This document shows, one piece after another, positions 49,744 through 58,842 of a stretch of 64,000 bases of DNA. A program made the translations under genes and the position numbers. The DNA comes from Corallincola platygyrae (lineage in GTDB: Bacteria; Pseudomonadota; Gammaproteobacteria; Enterobacterales; Neiellaceae): contig NZ_BAABLI010000008.1 in the NCBI RefSeq assembly GCF_039544265.1, positions 1-64,000 of the forward strand, given 5' to 3'. Position 1 is the first letter of the stretch. Each line of letters starts with the position of its first letter. The notes under the pieces are model-generated. The model had not been told where the DNA came from, did no database searches, and saw only the letters and a program-made list of their open reading frames with translations.

Positions 49744-50018
49744 AAACGGTAATACCTTTGTGCAAGCGAAAAACAGGCAAGTCTAGCGTGCTCCGACACT
49801 AAAACCCTTGCCACAGAACAAATCTGAGAACCCCAAATAATAGAGGAAACTTAACTTAAAGTGGAATCGGTTAATAAACCATCATGAGAGTGAAATAGTT
49901 ATGCAACATTTAATGTCGTTAATTCGGGCCTGACTTATCACCTCGTTATGGGCTGTTTATGTAAACAAAACGTTCCGATAGGGGAGTTTACACACTGGTG
50001 AATAGCTGGCAAATAAAA

Positions 50019-50037
50019 ATGCATTAAAGTTGCATAA
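50019..50037 (+). promoter_or_regulatory. Candidate ArgR box in the ppc-argC intergenic region
   Basis: ATGCATTAAAGTTGCATAA is an imperfect palindrome resembling ArgR operator halves (TGNATNNNNATNCA). ATGCAACATTTAATG near 49900 may be a second half-site. The 426-base region (49744-50169) otherwise contains no gene; a promoter for argC presumably lies between 50040 and 50150. Confidence 0.4.
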
Positions 50038-50169
50038 CAAGTCATTATGCTTTAGCTTTGCAAACCATAGGGTTATTCCTGTTCCAATCTGTCTTTGCAA
50101 TTGTCTGATTGAACGCAGGAACGATTAGCCAACTATAGTAAGGAATCCCGCAGGAGGGGTATCTCAAAG

Positions 50170-51210
50170 ATGATCAAGTGTTCCATTATCGGCGCAAGCG
50201 GATATACCGGTGCCGAATTAGCCAATTTAGTTCAGCAGCATCCCCAGATGCAGCTGAAAGGTATCTATGTGTCTGAAAAGAGTGCGGATGCAGAGGCTGA
50301 ATTGGGAACACTGCACCGACGATACCTGGGACAGCTTGAGCTTGAGTTAACACCGTTGGCGACTGCTGACGTGGCGAAAGCCGCTGAAGGTGTTGATCTG
50401 GTGTTTTTGGCAACCGACCACAAGGTTTCTGTGGCACTGGCACCCGCCCTGCTGGAAACCGGTGTGACAGTGATGGATCTGTCAGGTGGTTTCCGTTTCG
50501 ATTCCCCCGCGCCTTATGACAAGTTTTATGGTTTTACCCATGATAACCCTGAGTGGCTGGAACAGGCGGTATATGGCCTGGCGGAATGGAATGCGGCAGC
50601 GGTTTGTCACGCGCAGTTAGTGGCTGTGCCTGGCTGTTATCCCACTGCCAGCCTGCTGGCGTTGAAACCGTTGCAGGAAAAAGGGCTGATTAAGCTTGAT
50701 ACCACCCCTGTGATTAATGCGGTGAGTGGTGTTTCCGGCGCGGGCAGAAAAGCCTCTATGGTTAATAGTTTCTGTGAAGTGAGCTACAACCCCTATGGCG
50801 TGTTGAATCACAGACATCAGCCGGAAATCGCGCTGCACCTCGGGAATCCCGTCATATTTACTCCGCATCTTGGCAATTTCCAGCGTGGCATCGTTGCAAC
50901 TATCACAGTGCAACTGGCCGAAGGGGTCACTCAGGCACAGATAGATGATGCTTATCAGTCTGCCTATGCAGGTAAGCCTGCAGTCAGACTTTACAACAAG
51001 CTGGCAGAGAATCACTGGCCAAGCATTAATGGTGTCGCGAATACACCTTACTGTGATATTGGCTGGAAGCTGGATAGTGAAACTGGTCATCTGGTGGTGG
51101 TCTCAGCGATTGATAACCTGCTGAAGGGTGCCGCTTCCCAAGCGATTCAGTGTGCCAATATCCGTTTCGGTTTGATCAACTATCCATTGAGTAAGAAGGT
51201 GGCGGTATGA
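50170..51210 (+). CDS. argC: N-acetyl-gamma-glutamyl-phosphate reductase
   Basis: ArgC reduces N-acetylglutamyl phosphate to the semialdehyde in arginine synthesis. The 346-residue protein has the NADP loop IIGASGYTGAELANLV and the catalytic-cysteine motif VAVPGCYPTASLLAL (near 155), plus a His in the GNPVIFTPHLGNFQRGIVAT segment. AGGAGGGG lies 11-15 bases before the ATG. It overlaps argB by four bases, and no argE gene lies upstream, unlike the argE-argC pairs of many relatives. Confidence 0.96.
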   Translation: MIKCSIIGASGYTGAELANLVQQHPQMQLKGIYVSEKSADAEAELGTLHRRYLGQLELELTPLATADVAKAAEGVDLVFLATDHKVSVALAPALLETGVTVMDLSGGFRFDSPAPYDKFYGFTHDNPEWLEQAVYGLAEWNAAAVCHAQLVAVPGCYPTASLLALKPLQEKGLIKLDTTPVINAVSGVSGAGRKASMVNSFCEVSYNPYGVLNHRHQPEIALHLGNPVIFTPHLGNFQRGIVATITVQLAEGVTQAQIDDAYQSAYAGKPAVRLYNKLAENHWPSINGVANTPYCDIGWKLDSETGHLVVVSAIDNLLKGAASQAIQCANIRFGLINYPLSKKVAV

Positions 51211-51989
51211 CGGCCCCTGTCTTAATCAAAGTTGGCGGTGCGCTGCTAGAGAATGCAGCGGCATTAGATGCGCTATTTGGCCAGCTGGCCAGTATTCAGC
51301 AGTCACGCCCGGTAATGGTGATTCATGGTGGTGGTGTTGTTGTTGAAAAACAGCTGGCAGCCATGGGCATGAAGAGCGAAAAGAAAAATGGCCTGAGAAT
51401 TACACCACCAGACCAGATGGCAGTGATTACAGGCGCTCTGGCGGGTACCAGTAACAAGCAACTGCTGGCCTGCGGTTTAAAGTCGGGCTTAAAAGCAGTC
51501 GGCCTTTGCATTGGCGATGCGTTTACCGTCGATGCGCAAATCATGGACCCTGAACTGGGTTGTGTCGGCTACTGTAAAGAAGATGGCAGTGAGGGCGATG
51601 CCGACCTGTTGAAACTGCTGGTTGGCGCGGGTTACACCCCGATCATCAGCTCTATCGCCGTCTCGAAGGAAGGCCAGTTACTCAATGTTAATGCCGATCA
51701 AGCTGCACTGGCTCTATGCCAGCTGCTGAACGCGGAATTGGTATTGCTGTCAGACGTAGACGGCATTCTTGATGGTCAGGGCCAGTTGATTGCGGAGATT
51801 GACCAGGCCAAAGCCGATCAGTTGGTTGCAGACGGCGTGATCACTGATGGCATGGCAGTCAAAGTTCAGGCGGCATTGAGTGCAGCCAGAACCTTAGGGC
51901 GCAGCATTGCTGTTGCCAGCTGGCGTCATCCTGAAAAGTTAGAAGATTTATTGGCTGGGGGTGCAGTGGGCACCCGCGTATTAGGCTAA
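51207..51989 (+). CDS. argB: N-acetylglutamate kinase
   Basis: The amino-acid kinase phosphorylates N-acetylglutamate. The 260-residue protein starts MTAPVLIKVGGALLENAAAL and has VIHGGG (substrate Gly loop), NGLRITPP, and LLSDVDGILDGQGQ, with the C-terminal GGAVGTRVLG. It is the short, arginine-insensitive type typical of gammaproteobacteria, since the N-terminal extension of feedback-inhibited enzymes is absent. Its start overlaps argC by four bases. Confidence 0.95.
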   Translation: MTAPVLIKVGGALLENAAALDALFGQLASIQQSRPVMVIHGGGVVVEKQLAAMGMKSEKKNGLRITPPDQMAVITGALAGTSNKQLLACGLKSGLKAVGLCIGDAFTVDAQIMDPELGCVGYCKEDGSEGDADLLKLLVGAGYTPIISSIAVSKEGQLLNVNADQAALALCQLLNAELVLLSDVDGILDGQGQLIAEIDQAKADQLVADGVITDGMAVKVQAALSAARTLGRSIAVASWRHPEKLEDLLAGGAVGTRVLG

Positions 51990-52023
51990 GTCGGGCCTTG
52001 CCCCTAGCGAAGTGGAGTTGTAA

Positions 52024-52944
52024 ATGAAACCTCTGAATCACTTATTAACACTTAAGGATCTGGATAAAGAACAGATCCTCTATCTGTTGGACCTGGCAGC
52101 AAAAATTAAAGCCACGCCACAGGATTACGCGGACGCGCTGAAAGGCAAAAGCGTCGTGATGCTGTTTGAGAAGCCATCACTGCGCACACGCGTCAGCTTT
52201 GATATTGGCTTAAACAAGCTCGGTGGTCATGCGGTCTATCTGGATCAGCAAAATGGCGCGCTGGGTGAGCGTGAAACCGTGAAGGACTTCGGTGCCAACA
52301 TCTCTTGTTGGGCTGATGGTATCGTTGCACGTGTTTTCAAGCAGTCGACTCTGGAGCAGTTAGCCGTTGGCGGTAATGTGCCAGTGATCAATGCCTTGAG
52401 TGATCTTTACCATCCATGCCAGGCGCTGGCGGATTTTCAGGCGCTGCAGGAGAAACTGGGCGATCCATCCAAAGTGAAACTGGCTTACGTGGGTGACGGC
52501 AACAATGTCACTCACTCGCTGATGTTATTAGCCGCGCAAATTGGTGCTGAAATGGTGGTGGTATGTCCACCAGGCTATAACGTTGACGGTAAGGTGGTTG
52601 TAGATTGTCAGGAGATTAATACGCGTACAGGCGGCAAGCTGACCATCTCCAGTGAGTTGAGTGCCCTGAAAGGCGTAGACGCCATCTACGCAGACACCTG
52701 GGTGTCGATGGGTGACGAAACACCACTGGACCAAATCAAGGCTGTGTTCTCTCCTTATCAAATCAACAGCCAATTGATGCAGGACACAGGTGCACAGTTC
52801 TTTATGCATTGTCAGCCGGCACATCGTGAATATGAAGTCACATCAGAAGTGATGGACAGTGAACAGTCATTAATTTTGCCTCAGGCGGAAAACCGCATGT
52901 GGGCGCAGAACGCAGTCATGCTTGAGTTATTGAAATGGGGTTGA
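52024..52944 (+). CDS. argF: Ornithine carbamoyltransferase
   Basis: The enzyme makes citrulline from ornithine and carbamoyl phosphate. The 306-residue protein has the carbamoyl-phosphate motif FEKPSLRTRVSFD, HPCQALADF, and the ornithine site DTWVSMGDE with FMHCQPAHREYEV. The usual HCLP motif is HCQP here, which occurs in some marine gammaproteobacterial ArgF proteins, so it is not evidence of inactivity. GGAG lies seven bases before the ATG. It follows argB by 34 bases. Confidence 0.94.
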   Translation: MKPLNHLLTLKDLDKEQILYLLDLAAKIKATPQDYADALKGKSVVMLFEKPSLRTRVSFDIGLNKLGGHAVYLDQQNGALGERETVKDFGANISCWADGIVARVFKQSTLEQLAVGGNVPVINALSDLYHPCQALADFQALQEKLGDPSKVKLAYVGDGNNVTHSLMLLAAQIGAEMVVVCPPGYNVDGKVVVDCQEINTRTGGKLTISSELSALKGVDAIYADTWVSMGDETPLDQIKAVFSPYQINSQLMQDTGAQFFMHCQPAHREYEVTSEVMDSEQSLILPQAENRMWAQNAVMLELLKWG

Positions 52945-52952
52945 TAGCAGAT

Positions 52953-54167
52953 ATGAGCAAGCAACAAGTTAAAAAAGTGGTATTGGCCTATTCCGGTGGT
53001 TTGGATACATCCGCCATCATTCCTTGGCTGAAAGAAAACTATGACGGCTGTGAAGTGGTCGCGTTTGCCGCTGACGTCGGTCAGGGCGATGAAGAGCTGG
53101 AGGGCCTGGAAGAGAAAGCCCTGGCTTCTGGCGCCAGCGAGTGTCACATCGTTGACCTGAAAGAAGCGTTTGTTTCTGACTATGTATTCCCCAGCCTGAC
53201 CACAGGTGCGGTGTACGAAGGCAGCTATCTGCTGGGTACATCTATGGCACGTCCTATTATTGCCAAAGCGCAGGTGGAAGTGGCGTTGAAAGTGGGTGCC
53301 GATGCTTTGTGCCACGGTTGTACCGGTAAAGGTAATGACCAGGTGCGTTTCGAAAGCACTTACGCTGCTTTAGCCCCGCAACTGAAAGTTATCGCGCCAT
53401 GGCGTGAATGGGACATGTCGAGCCGTGAAGAGCTGCTTAACTATCTGGCTGAGCGTGATATCCCCTGTACTGCCAGCTTGACCAAGATCTACAGCCGTGA
53501 TGCTAACGCTTGGCATATCTCCACCGAAGGTGGCGAGTTGGAAGATCCATGGAACGAGCCGTCTGAAAACTGCTGGGTGTGGACAACTGCACCAGAGCAG
53601 GCACCTGATGCACCGGCTTACGTTTCCCTGACCGTTGAAAAAGGCCGCGTTGTTGCCGTTGACGGCGAAAAACTGAGCCCTTACCAGGCGCTGGTGAAAC
53701 TGAATGCGATCGCGGCACCGCACGGTGTAGGACGTGTTGATATTCTCGAAAACCGCTTGGTAGGCATGAAGTCTCGCGGTTGTTATGAAACGCCGGGTGG
53801 CACTGTGATCATGGCTGCATTACGCGGCATCGACGAGCTGATTCTCGATAAGAACTCACGGAAATTCCGTGACCAGCTAGCGGTCGAGTTCTCCCACGTG
53901 ATGTACGACGGCCGTTGGTTCACGCCGCTTAACAAATCACTGCTGGCCGCTGCAGAAAGCTTTGCAGAAGATGCCAACGGTGAAGTAGTAGTGAAGCTGT
54001 ACAAGGGTACGGCCACAGCGGTGAAGAAAAAGTCACCTAACTCACTCTACTCAGAAGAATTCGCCACTTTTGGTGAAGACGACGTGTATGACCAGAGCCA
54101 TGCAGAAGGCTTTATCCGACTCTTCTCTCTGTCTAGTCGGATTAAAGCACTGAAGCAGGAGAAATAA
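52953..54167 (+). CDS. argG: Argininosuccinate synthase
   Basis: The enzyme joins citrulline and aspartate using ATP. The 404-residue protein has the PP-loop LAYSGGLDTSAIIPWLKENY at the N-terminus, AADVGQGDEELEGLEEKAL, the GCTGKGNDQVRFE motif near residue 120, and the C-terminal tetramerisation arm. The ATG at 52953 gives the standard MSKQQVKKVVLAYSGGLDTS start, eight bases after the argF stop; a frame from 52935 would add six residues overlapping argF. Confidence 0.96.
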   Translation: MSKQQVKKVVLAYSGGLDTSAIIPWLKENYDGCEVVAFAADVGQGDEELEGLEEKALASGASECHIVDLKEAFVSDYVFPSLTTGAVYEGSYLLGTSMARPIIAKAQVEVALKVGADALCHGCTGKGNDQVRFESTYAALAPQLKVIAPWREWDMSSREELLNYLAERDIPCTASLTKIYSRDANAWHISTEGGELEDPWNEPSENCWVWTTAPEQAPDAPAYVSLTVEKGRVVAVDGEKLSPYQALVKLNAIAAPHGVGRVDILENRLVGMKSRGCYETPGGTVIMAALRGIDELILDKNSRKFRDQLAVEFSHVMYDGRWFTPLNKSLLAAAESFAEDANGEVVVKLYKGTATAVKKKSPNSLYSEEFATFGEDDVYDQSHAEGFIRLFSLSSRIKALKQEK

Positions 54168-54169
54168 GT

Positions 54170-56101
54170 ATGGCATTGTGGGGCGGACGTTTTTCGCAGG
54201 CAGCTGACAGCCGGTTCAAACTGTTCAACGATTCGTTGAAGTTTGATTACCAGCTGGCTGAACAGGACATCATGGGCTCTATCGCTTGGGCTGGCGCACT
54301 GAATAGCGTTGGCGTGCTGAGTGATGAAGAGGTAAAAGCGCTGGAGACAGCGCTGCTTGAACTTCGTAGTGAAGTTCAGGCCAACCCTGAGCAGATCCTG
54401 GAAAGTGATGCGGAAGACATTCATAGCTGGGTTGAAGGCAAACTGATCGACAAGGTCGGGGATCTGGGTAAGAAGCTGCACACTGGGCGCAGCCGAAATG
54501 ACCAGGTTGCCACCGACCTTAAGCTTTGGTGTAAAGATTACGGTGATATGGTTTACGAAGCCTTGGTGCGATTGCAGCAGGCGTTGGTAGATCTGGCTAA
54601 CCGTGAATCTGAAACCGTTTTACCCGGCTATACCCACTTGCAGCGTGCGCAGCCCATTACCTTCGGCCATTGGTGTCTGGCTTATGTAGAAATGTTCCAC
54701 CGTGACATTGACCGTCTTAAAGGTGCAACGAAGCGCCTGGATACTTGCCCTCTGGGTTCGGGCGCATTGGCGGGTACGGCCTATCCGATTGACCGTGATG
54801 CACTGGCACAGAGCCTGGGCTTTAGTCGTCCGACCTTCAACAGCCTGGATGCGGTGTCTGATCGTGACCATGTGATGGAGCTGATGTCAGCAGCAAGTAT
54901 CAGCATGTTGCACCTGTCGCGGATGGCAGAAGACCTGATCTTCTATAACTCAGGTGAAGCCAATTTCATCGAGCTGAGCGATCAGGTGACCTCTGGTTCA
55001 TCGCTGATGCCTCAGAAAAAGAACCCGGATGCGCTGGAATTAATCCGTGGTAAAACCGGTCGTGTCTATGGCTCGCTTGCGGGCATGATGATGACGGTAA
55101 AAGCTCTGCCGCTGGCCTACAACAAGGACATGCAGGAAGACAAAGAGGGGCTGTTTGATGCCATCGACACATGGATGATGTGTCTGGATATGGCCGCGCT
55201 TTGTCTCGAAGGGCTAAAAGTTAACCGAGATCGGACCATGGAAGCCGCTCAACAAGGGTACGCTAATGCTACTGAGTTGGCGGACTACCTTGTGGCACGT
55301 GGTGTACCGTTCCGTGAAGCTCACCATATTGTCGGTGAGGTGGTAGTGGCAGCCATCGCCAAGAAACAGCCACTGGAAGATTTTGCCCTGTCAGAGTTGC
55401 AAGGTTTCTCTGACAAGATTGAAGAGGATGTTTATCAACACCTCACTATCGATGCCTGCTTGGCCAAACGTGAAGTACTGGGCGGTACTGCACGGGTCAG
55501 CGTCTCCGAGGCATTAGGTAAGGCACAGCAGGCCAAGGGGCCGGTGGATGTGCAACAAGGACAGGCGCTGGGTGGAACAACCTACCAGCAGGTAAAACAT
55601 GCATTGGCGCAGGCGCAGCAGCGTCTGAACGCACAAAAAGCCGAAGTGCTGAAGGTGCGTGGCGCGAAGCTGAGCGACTTGGATGCGATAGACGACATCG
55701 TTGCTCACTGGGCCAATGTAGGAGAGACACTGCCGCGTAGTCGAGATGATCTGGTCAGAAGCATTCTTGATTTCGCCGTAGCAGAGCAGGAAAACCAAGT
55801 GATTGGTTGTGCTTCGCTCTATATCTACGGCACGGGGCTTGCCGAGATCCGCTCTTTAGGTGTGGATCGTACGCAGCATGGTAAAGGCCAGGGTAAAGCT
55901 TTGGTGCAGTACATGCTTCAGCGTGCAAAGGAATTGGAACTCAAGCGATTAATCGTGTTGACCCGGGTCCCTATGTTCTTCGAGAAACTAGGGTTCACCT
56001 ACACCAGCAAAGACCAGTTGCCGGAGAAAGTGATGAAAGATTGCGATATCTGCCCGAAAAAACACGCATGCGACGAGGTCGCAATGGAATACGTACTGTA
56101 A
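54170..56101 (+). CDS. argH: Argininosuccinate lyase fused to an N-acetylglutamate-synthase-like GNAT domain, ArgH(A)
   Basis: The 643-residue protein unites two steps. Residues 1 to about 465 are argininosuccinate lyase: MALWGGRFSQAADSRF, the HTGRSRNDQVATDLKLW substrate loop and the fumarase/lyase signature GSSLMPQKKNPDALELIRGK. Residues about 485-643 are a GNAT acetyltransferase like the C-terminal half of ArgA: RGAKLSDLDAIDDIVAHWAN, GLAEIRSLGVDRTQHGKGQG (acetyl-CoA loop), VPMFFEKLGFTYTSKDQLPEKVMKDCD. This ArgH(A) fusion is known in Moritella, Vibrio and Alteromonas relatives, where it supplies N-acetylglutamate. No argA or argE is in the window, so the fusion may be the sole local source. 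It starts two bases after argG ends. Confidence 0.94.
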   Translation: MALWGGRFSQAADSRFKLFNDSLKFDYQLAEQDIMGSIAWAGALNSVGVLSDEEVKALETALLELRSEVQANPEQILESDAEDIHSWVEGKLIDKVGDLGKKLHTGRSRNDQVATDLKLWCKDYGDMVYEALVRLQQALVDLANRESETVLPGYTHLQRAQPITFGHWCLAYVEMFHRDIDRLKGATKRLDTCPLGSGALAGTAYPIDRDALAQSLGFSRPTFNSLDAVSDRDHVMELMSAASISMLHLSRMAEDLIFYNSGEANFIELSDQVTSGSSLMPQKKNPDALELIRGKTGRVYGSLAGMMMTVKALPLAYNKDMQEDKEGLFDAIDTWMMCLDMAALCLEGLKVNRDRTMEAAQQGYANATELADYLVARGVPFREAHHIVGEVVVAAIAKKQPLEDFALSELQGFSDKIEEDVYQHLTIDACLAKREVLGGTARVSVSEALGKAQQAKGPVDVQQGQALGGTTYQQVKHALAQAQQRLNAQKAEVLKVRGAKLSDLDAIDDIVAHWANVGETLPRSRDDLVRSILDFAVAEQENQVIGCASLYIYGTGLAEIRSLGVDRTQHGKGQGKALVQYMLQRAKELELKRLIVLTRVPMFFEKLGFTYTSKDQLPEKVMKDCDICPKKHACDEVAMEYVL

Positions 56102-56161
56102 CCAGCTCTCTGGAGATAGGGTGAGAGAGTAATCCTCTCGTTACAACCACCCTTTTTTTTG

Positions 56162-56194
56162 CCCCCAAACCGTATGGTCTGGGGGTCTTTTTTT
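56162..56194 (+). terminator. Rho-independent terminator of the arg operon
   Basis: CCCCCAAACC (56162-56171), loop GTAT, GGTCTGGGGG (56176-56185) with one mismatch, then TCTTTTTTT. It lies 61 bases after the argH stop, with an earlier T-run of eight at 56153-56160. Confidence 0.85.
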
Positions 56195-56253
56195 ATGGTG
56201 AATTTTTAGCTGTCTGGTCAGATTGAAAGGGGCCGCGAGGTCATTTATCCGCA

Positions 56254-56724
56254 ATGCCAAACCTTGTAAAGCGAATAGGAATCGGATTAGTTTTTCTGCT
56301 TAGCCTTATCTTGCTAGCCACATCAGTTTTATACATTTATCTGTTTCAGCCTCATAAAACTCAGGTTCGTTTTCAAACCTCTGATGGCGTACTTTCACTT
56401 AGTGAGGGTAAAGATCAGTCGTTTTATGGGGTTGTAATCACATATGAGACTTATAAATGGCACTGTGGCATAGATGCTCTTGAGCTCAGGAGAATAACAC
56501 CAAAACCTGATTTTTTTCAGTTGGAATGGTGGTTTGATAACTTTGACGAACCGAAGTGGAAAGTGCCGCTCGTAGATCCAAAGTTCGACCAGCGTGGTAT
56601 CCCATATAGCCACGACATCGGGGATTGCTTTGGCGCAATACCGGAAGAAGAGATGCCCATATATGAGCGAGCACAGAGGTATATAGAAAAACTAAATGCA
56701 TTGGAAGATAAACAGGAACACTGA
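56254..56724 (+). CDS. Small N-terminally anchored protein of unknown function
   Basis: The 156-residue product has one membrane helix (about 8-31) and a mature domain with no recognised family. It is aromatic-rich in the middle (FFQLEWWFDNFDEPKW) and has two Cys (about 69 and 126) that could pair outside the cytoplasm. No strong ribosome site is visible, only a GGGG run 20 bases upstream. It is alone between the arg terminator and a GH13 gene. Confidence 0.5.
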   Translation: MPNLVKRIGIGLVFLLSLILLATSVLYIYLFQPHKTQVRFQTSDGVLSLSEGKDQSFYGVVITYETYKWHCGIDALELRRITPKPDFFQLEWWFDNFDEPKWKVPLVDPKFDQRGIPYSHDIGDCFGAIPEEEMPIYERAQRYIEKLNALEDKQEH

Positions 56725-56899
56725 ATCGTGTAGCCATATCGCTCTCTTCAAGCGTTGTGATCCCTCAAATTTGACAGGGATCGTATTTGCTGACGAAAAG
56801 AACCAAAGTACGAACTCAATCCAGTCGCCTATCTTCCCTTCCTGACTGAAGTTTTCTAAAACCACTAGACTGATAAGCAGCGTTTAGGTGGAGCTTACT

Positions 56900-58762
56900 A
56901 TGTCTAATTCCCCAGTTTCAGGAGAGGTTCAGCAACAGCTTTTTCATTGGCCTGTGGCCCCCTATTTATCCGTTGAAAACGACGCCCCTATTGTGCAGCT
57001 CTGGGTAGCTGATGGGGTGGATGCGACGCAGGTCTTTGTGCGTGCCGAGCCAGATAATGAAGAGTTTCTGGTGCCCATGACGGTCGTCTCGCAGCAGCCA
57101 GGCTGGAAGTTGTACCAGGCCGAGCTACCGGTCAACCCAGCAGAAGCGACCACTGTGTATTGCTTTAAAGTGCTAACGAGTTCCGGTCAACTTTGGCTGG
57201 ATGCTGCCGGTGAGTCACCTTATATGCCAATGCGTGAACAGCAATTTAAGTTGTTGCTCGATGTCCAGCCACCCAGCTGGGTGCCGCAGCAGGTGTTCTA
57301 TCAGATCTTTGTCGAGCGATTCTGTAATGGCGATCCTTCAACAGATATGGCGAAGGGCGCCTATCAGCAGCGTGATTCCGGCGTCGCGATAGCCAAGGAG
57401 TGGGGCGAGCCGATAAGCCCGGAAAGTAAGAACCGTGAGTTTTATGGCGGTGATCTAGCAGGCGTCACTAGCAAGTTGGATTACCTGCAGTCGCTGGGCG
57501 TGACCGCTTTGTATCTCAATCCTGTGTTTACCTCGCCCAGCGTGCATAAATACGATATTGAAGATTACGAAAACGTTGACCCCTGTTTTGGTGGCAACCA
57601 GGCACTGGCCGATTTAACCGAATCGCTACACCAGCGAGGCATGAAGGTGCTACTGGATGCCGTATTTAACCATGCTTCCGATACACATCCCTGGTTTAAC
57701 CGCTGGGGCACCCAAGATTCGGTTGGTGCCTATCAGGGTAAAGAATCTCCCTACTTCGATTACTACACCTTTATGGACCCGGAGAATCCGGACAGCGATT
57801 TTTGCTGGCAAGGCAGTAAGGTGATCCCTGTGCTTAATTTGGGCCATCCCGAGCTCAAGGCCTACTTCTTTGATGCGCCGGACTCAATCACCCGGCGTTG
57901 GATGCAACCGCCCTACAACATTGATGGTTGGCGTGTCGATGTGATCCACATGATGGGCGAAGGCCCCCATGCCGACAATAATGCCAAGGTACTTGGCCAG
58001 ATGCGTGAGGCGATCAAAGAAACCAATCCTGAGGGTTATTTCCTGGGCGAGCACTTCTTTGAAAACACCCGTTGGACGCAGGGCGAAATCGAAGATGGTG
58101 CGATGAACTATTACGGTTTTGCATTGCCTGTAAGGGCCTTTCTGGCTAACCAGGATGTCAATTACCACCCCCATCAGCTCAGTGCCGAACAACTTTCACA
58201 ATGGTTGACGCAAACCCGCTCTAGAACGCCCTACGCCAACCAGTTGTGCCAGTTAAACCTGCTGGATACCCATGACACTGCGCGCTTCTTCACCATGTTG
58301 AAGGAAGATGAAGCCTTGATGCGCTTGGCGGTCGTGTTGCTGATGACCTACCCAGGCGTTCCCTGTCTCTATTACGGCGATGAGATCGGCCTGACGGGTG
58401 AAAACGACCCTTACAACCGTGCCTGTTTTATTTGGGATGAAACTGAGTGGAACACACCACTGTGGCAACACTACCAGCAGATGATCCAGCTCCGCCAACA
58501 GACTTCTGCCCTGCAAACAGGCGGCTATCAGACGGTCTATGCCAAACAGGATGGGTTTGCCTTTGTCCGCTTTGATCAATCCAATACCGTGTTGATAGCG
58601 ATTAATCGCAACGCAACTGAACCGCTGGTGATAGATCTTCCTGAGTGGCTTGCATTGCTACCATCAGGTGCGGCAGCTTGGCAGGTAAGTGTGGGGGCGG
58701 CCAGTCAAGCTGCAACTCAGCTTAGTGTTCCTCCGTCAGGTTTTGTTGTGATGCAACGATAG
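56900..58762 (+). CDS. GH13 maltodextrin-degrading enzyme (neopullulanase/cyclomaltodextrinase/MalZ type)
   Basis: The 620-residue protein has no signal peptide and is probably cytoplasmic. It has an N-terminal beta domain (about 1-120, CBM34-like), the (beta/alpha)8 barrel with region I LLDAVFNHASD, nucleophile in DGWRVDVIHM (Asp347), acid/base in LGEHFFENT (Glu384) and region IV LLDTHDTARF, and a C-terminal beta domain. This resembles GH13_20/21 enzymes that hydrolyse short maltodextrins and cyclodextrins. GGAG precedes the ATG at 56900. Together with the exported GH13 at 6186 it indicates use of alpha-glucans; glucose could also feed glucosylglycerate synthesis. Confidence 0.85.
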   Translation: MSNSPVSGEVQQQLFHWPVAPYLSVENDAPIVQLWVADGVDATQVFVRAEPDNEEFLVPMTVVSQQPGWKLYQAELPVNPAEATTVYCFKVLTSSGQLWLDAAGESPYMPMREQQFKLLLDVQPPSWVPQQVFYQIFVERFCNGDPSTDMAKGAYQQRDSGVAIAKEWGEPISPESKNREFYGGDLAGVTSKLDYLQSLGVTALYLNPVFTSPSVHKYDIEDYENVDPCFGGNQALADLTESLHQRGMKVLLDAVFNHASDTHPWFNRWGTQDSVGAYQGKESPYFDYYTFMDPENPDSDFCWQGSKVIPVLNLGHPELKAYFFDAPDSITRRWMQPPYNIDGWRVDVIHMMGEGPHADNNAKVLGQMREAIKETNPEGYFLGEHFFENTRWTQGEIEDGAMNYYGFALPVRAFLANQDVNYHPHQLSAEQLSQWLTQTRSRTPYANQLCQLNLLDTHDTARFFTMLKEDEALMRLAVVLLMTYPGVPCLYYGDEIGLTGENDPYNRACFIWDETEWNTPLWQHYQQMIQLRQQTSALQTGGYQTVYAKQDGFAFVRFDQSNTVLIAINRNATEPLVIDLPEWLALLPSGAAAWQVSVGAASQAATQLSVPPSGFVVMQR

Positions 58763-58797
58763 TTCTCGTGCTCGAACGCCAGTCTTTAGATAACAGA

Positions 58798-58822
58798 AGA
58801 GCCCCAATTGGGGCTCTTTTTT
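58798..58822. terminator. Terminator after the GH13 gene
   Basis: AGAGCCCC (58798-58805), loop AATT, GGGGCTCT (58810-58817) followed by TTTTT. It can serve the convergent Lpd-like transcript only weakly. Confidence 0.85.
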
Positions 58823-58842
58823 ATGACCAATACCGAGGTTTG

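Noticed and set aside
52800..52830. ArgF HCQP instead of HCLP as a sign of an inactive or different transcarbamylase
   Set aside because: All other ornithine transcarbamylase motifs are present and the gene is in an intact arg operon, so the substitution is most simply a lineage variant.
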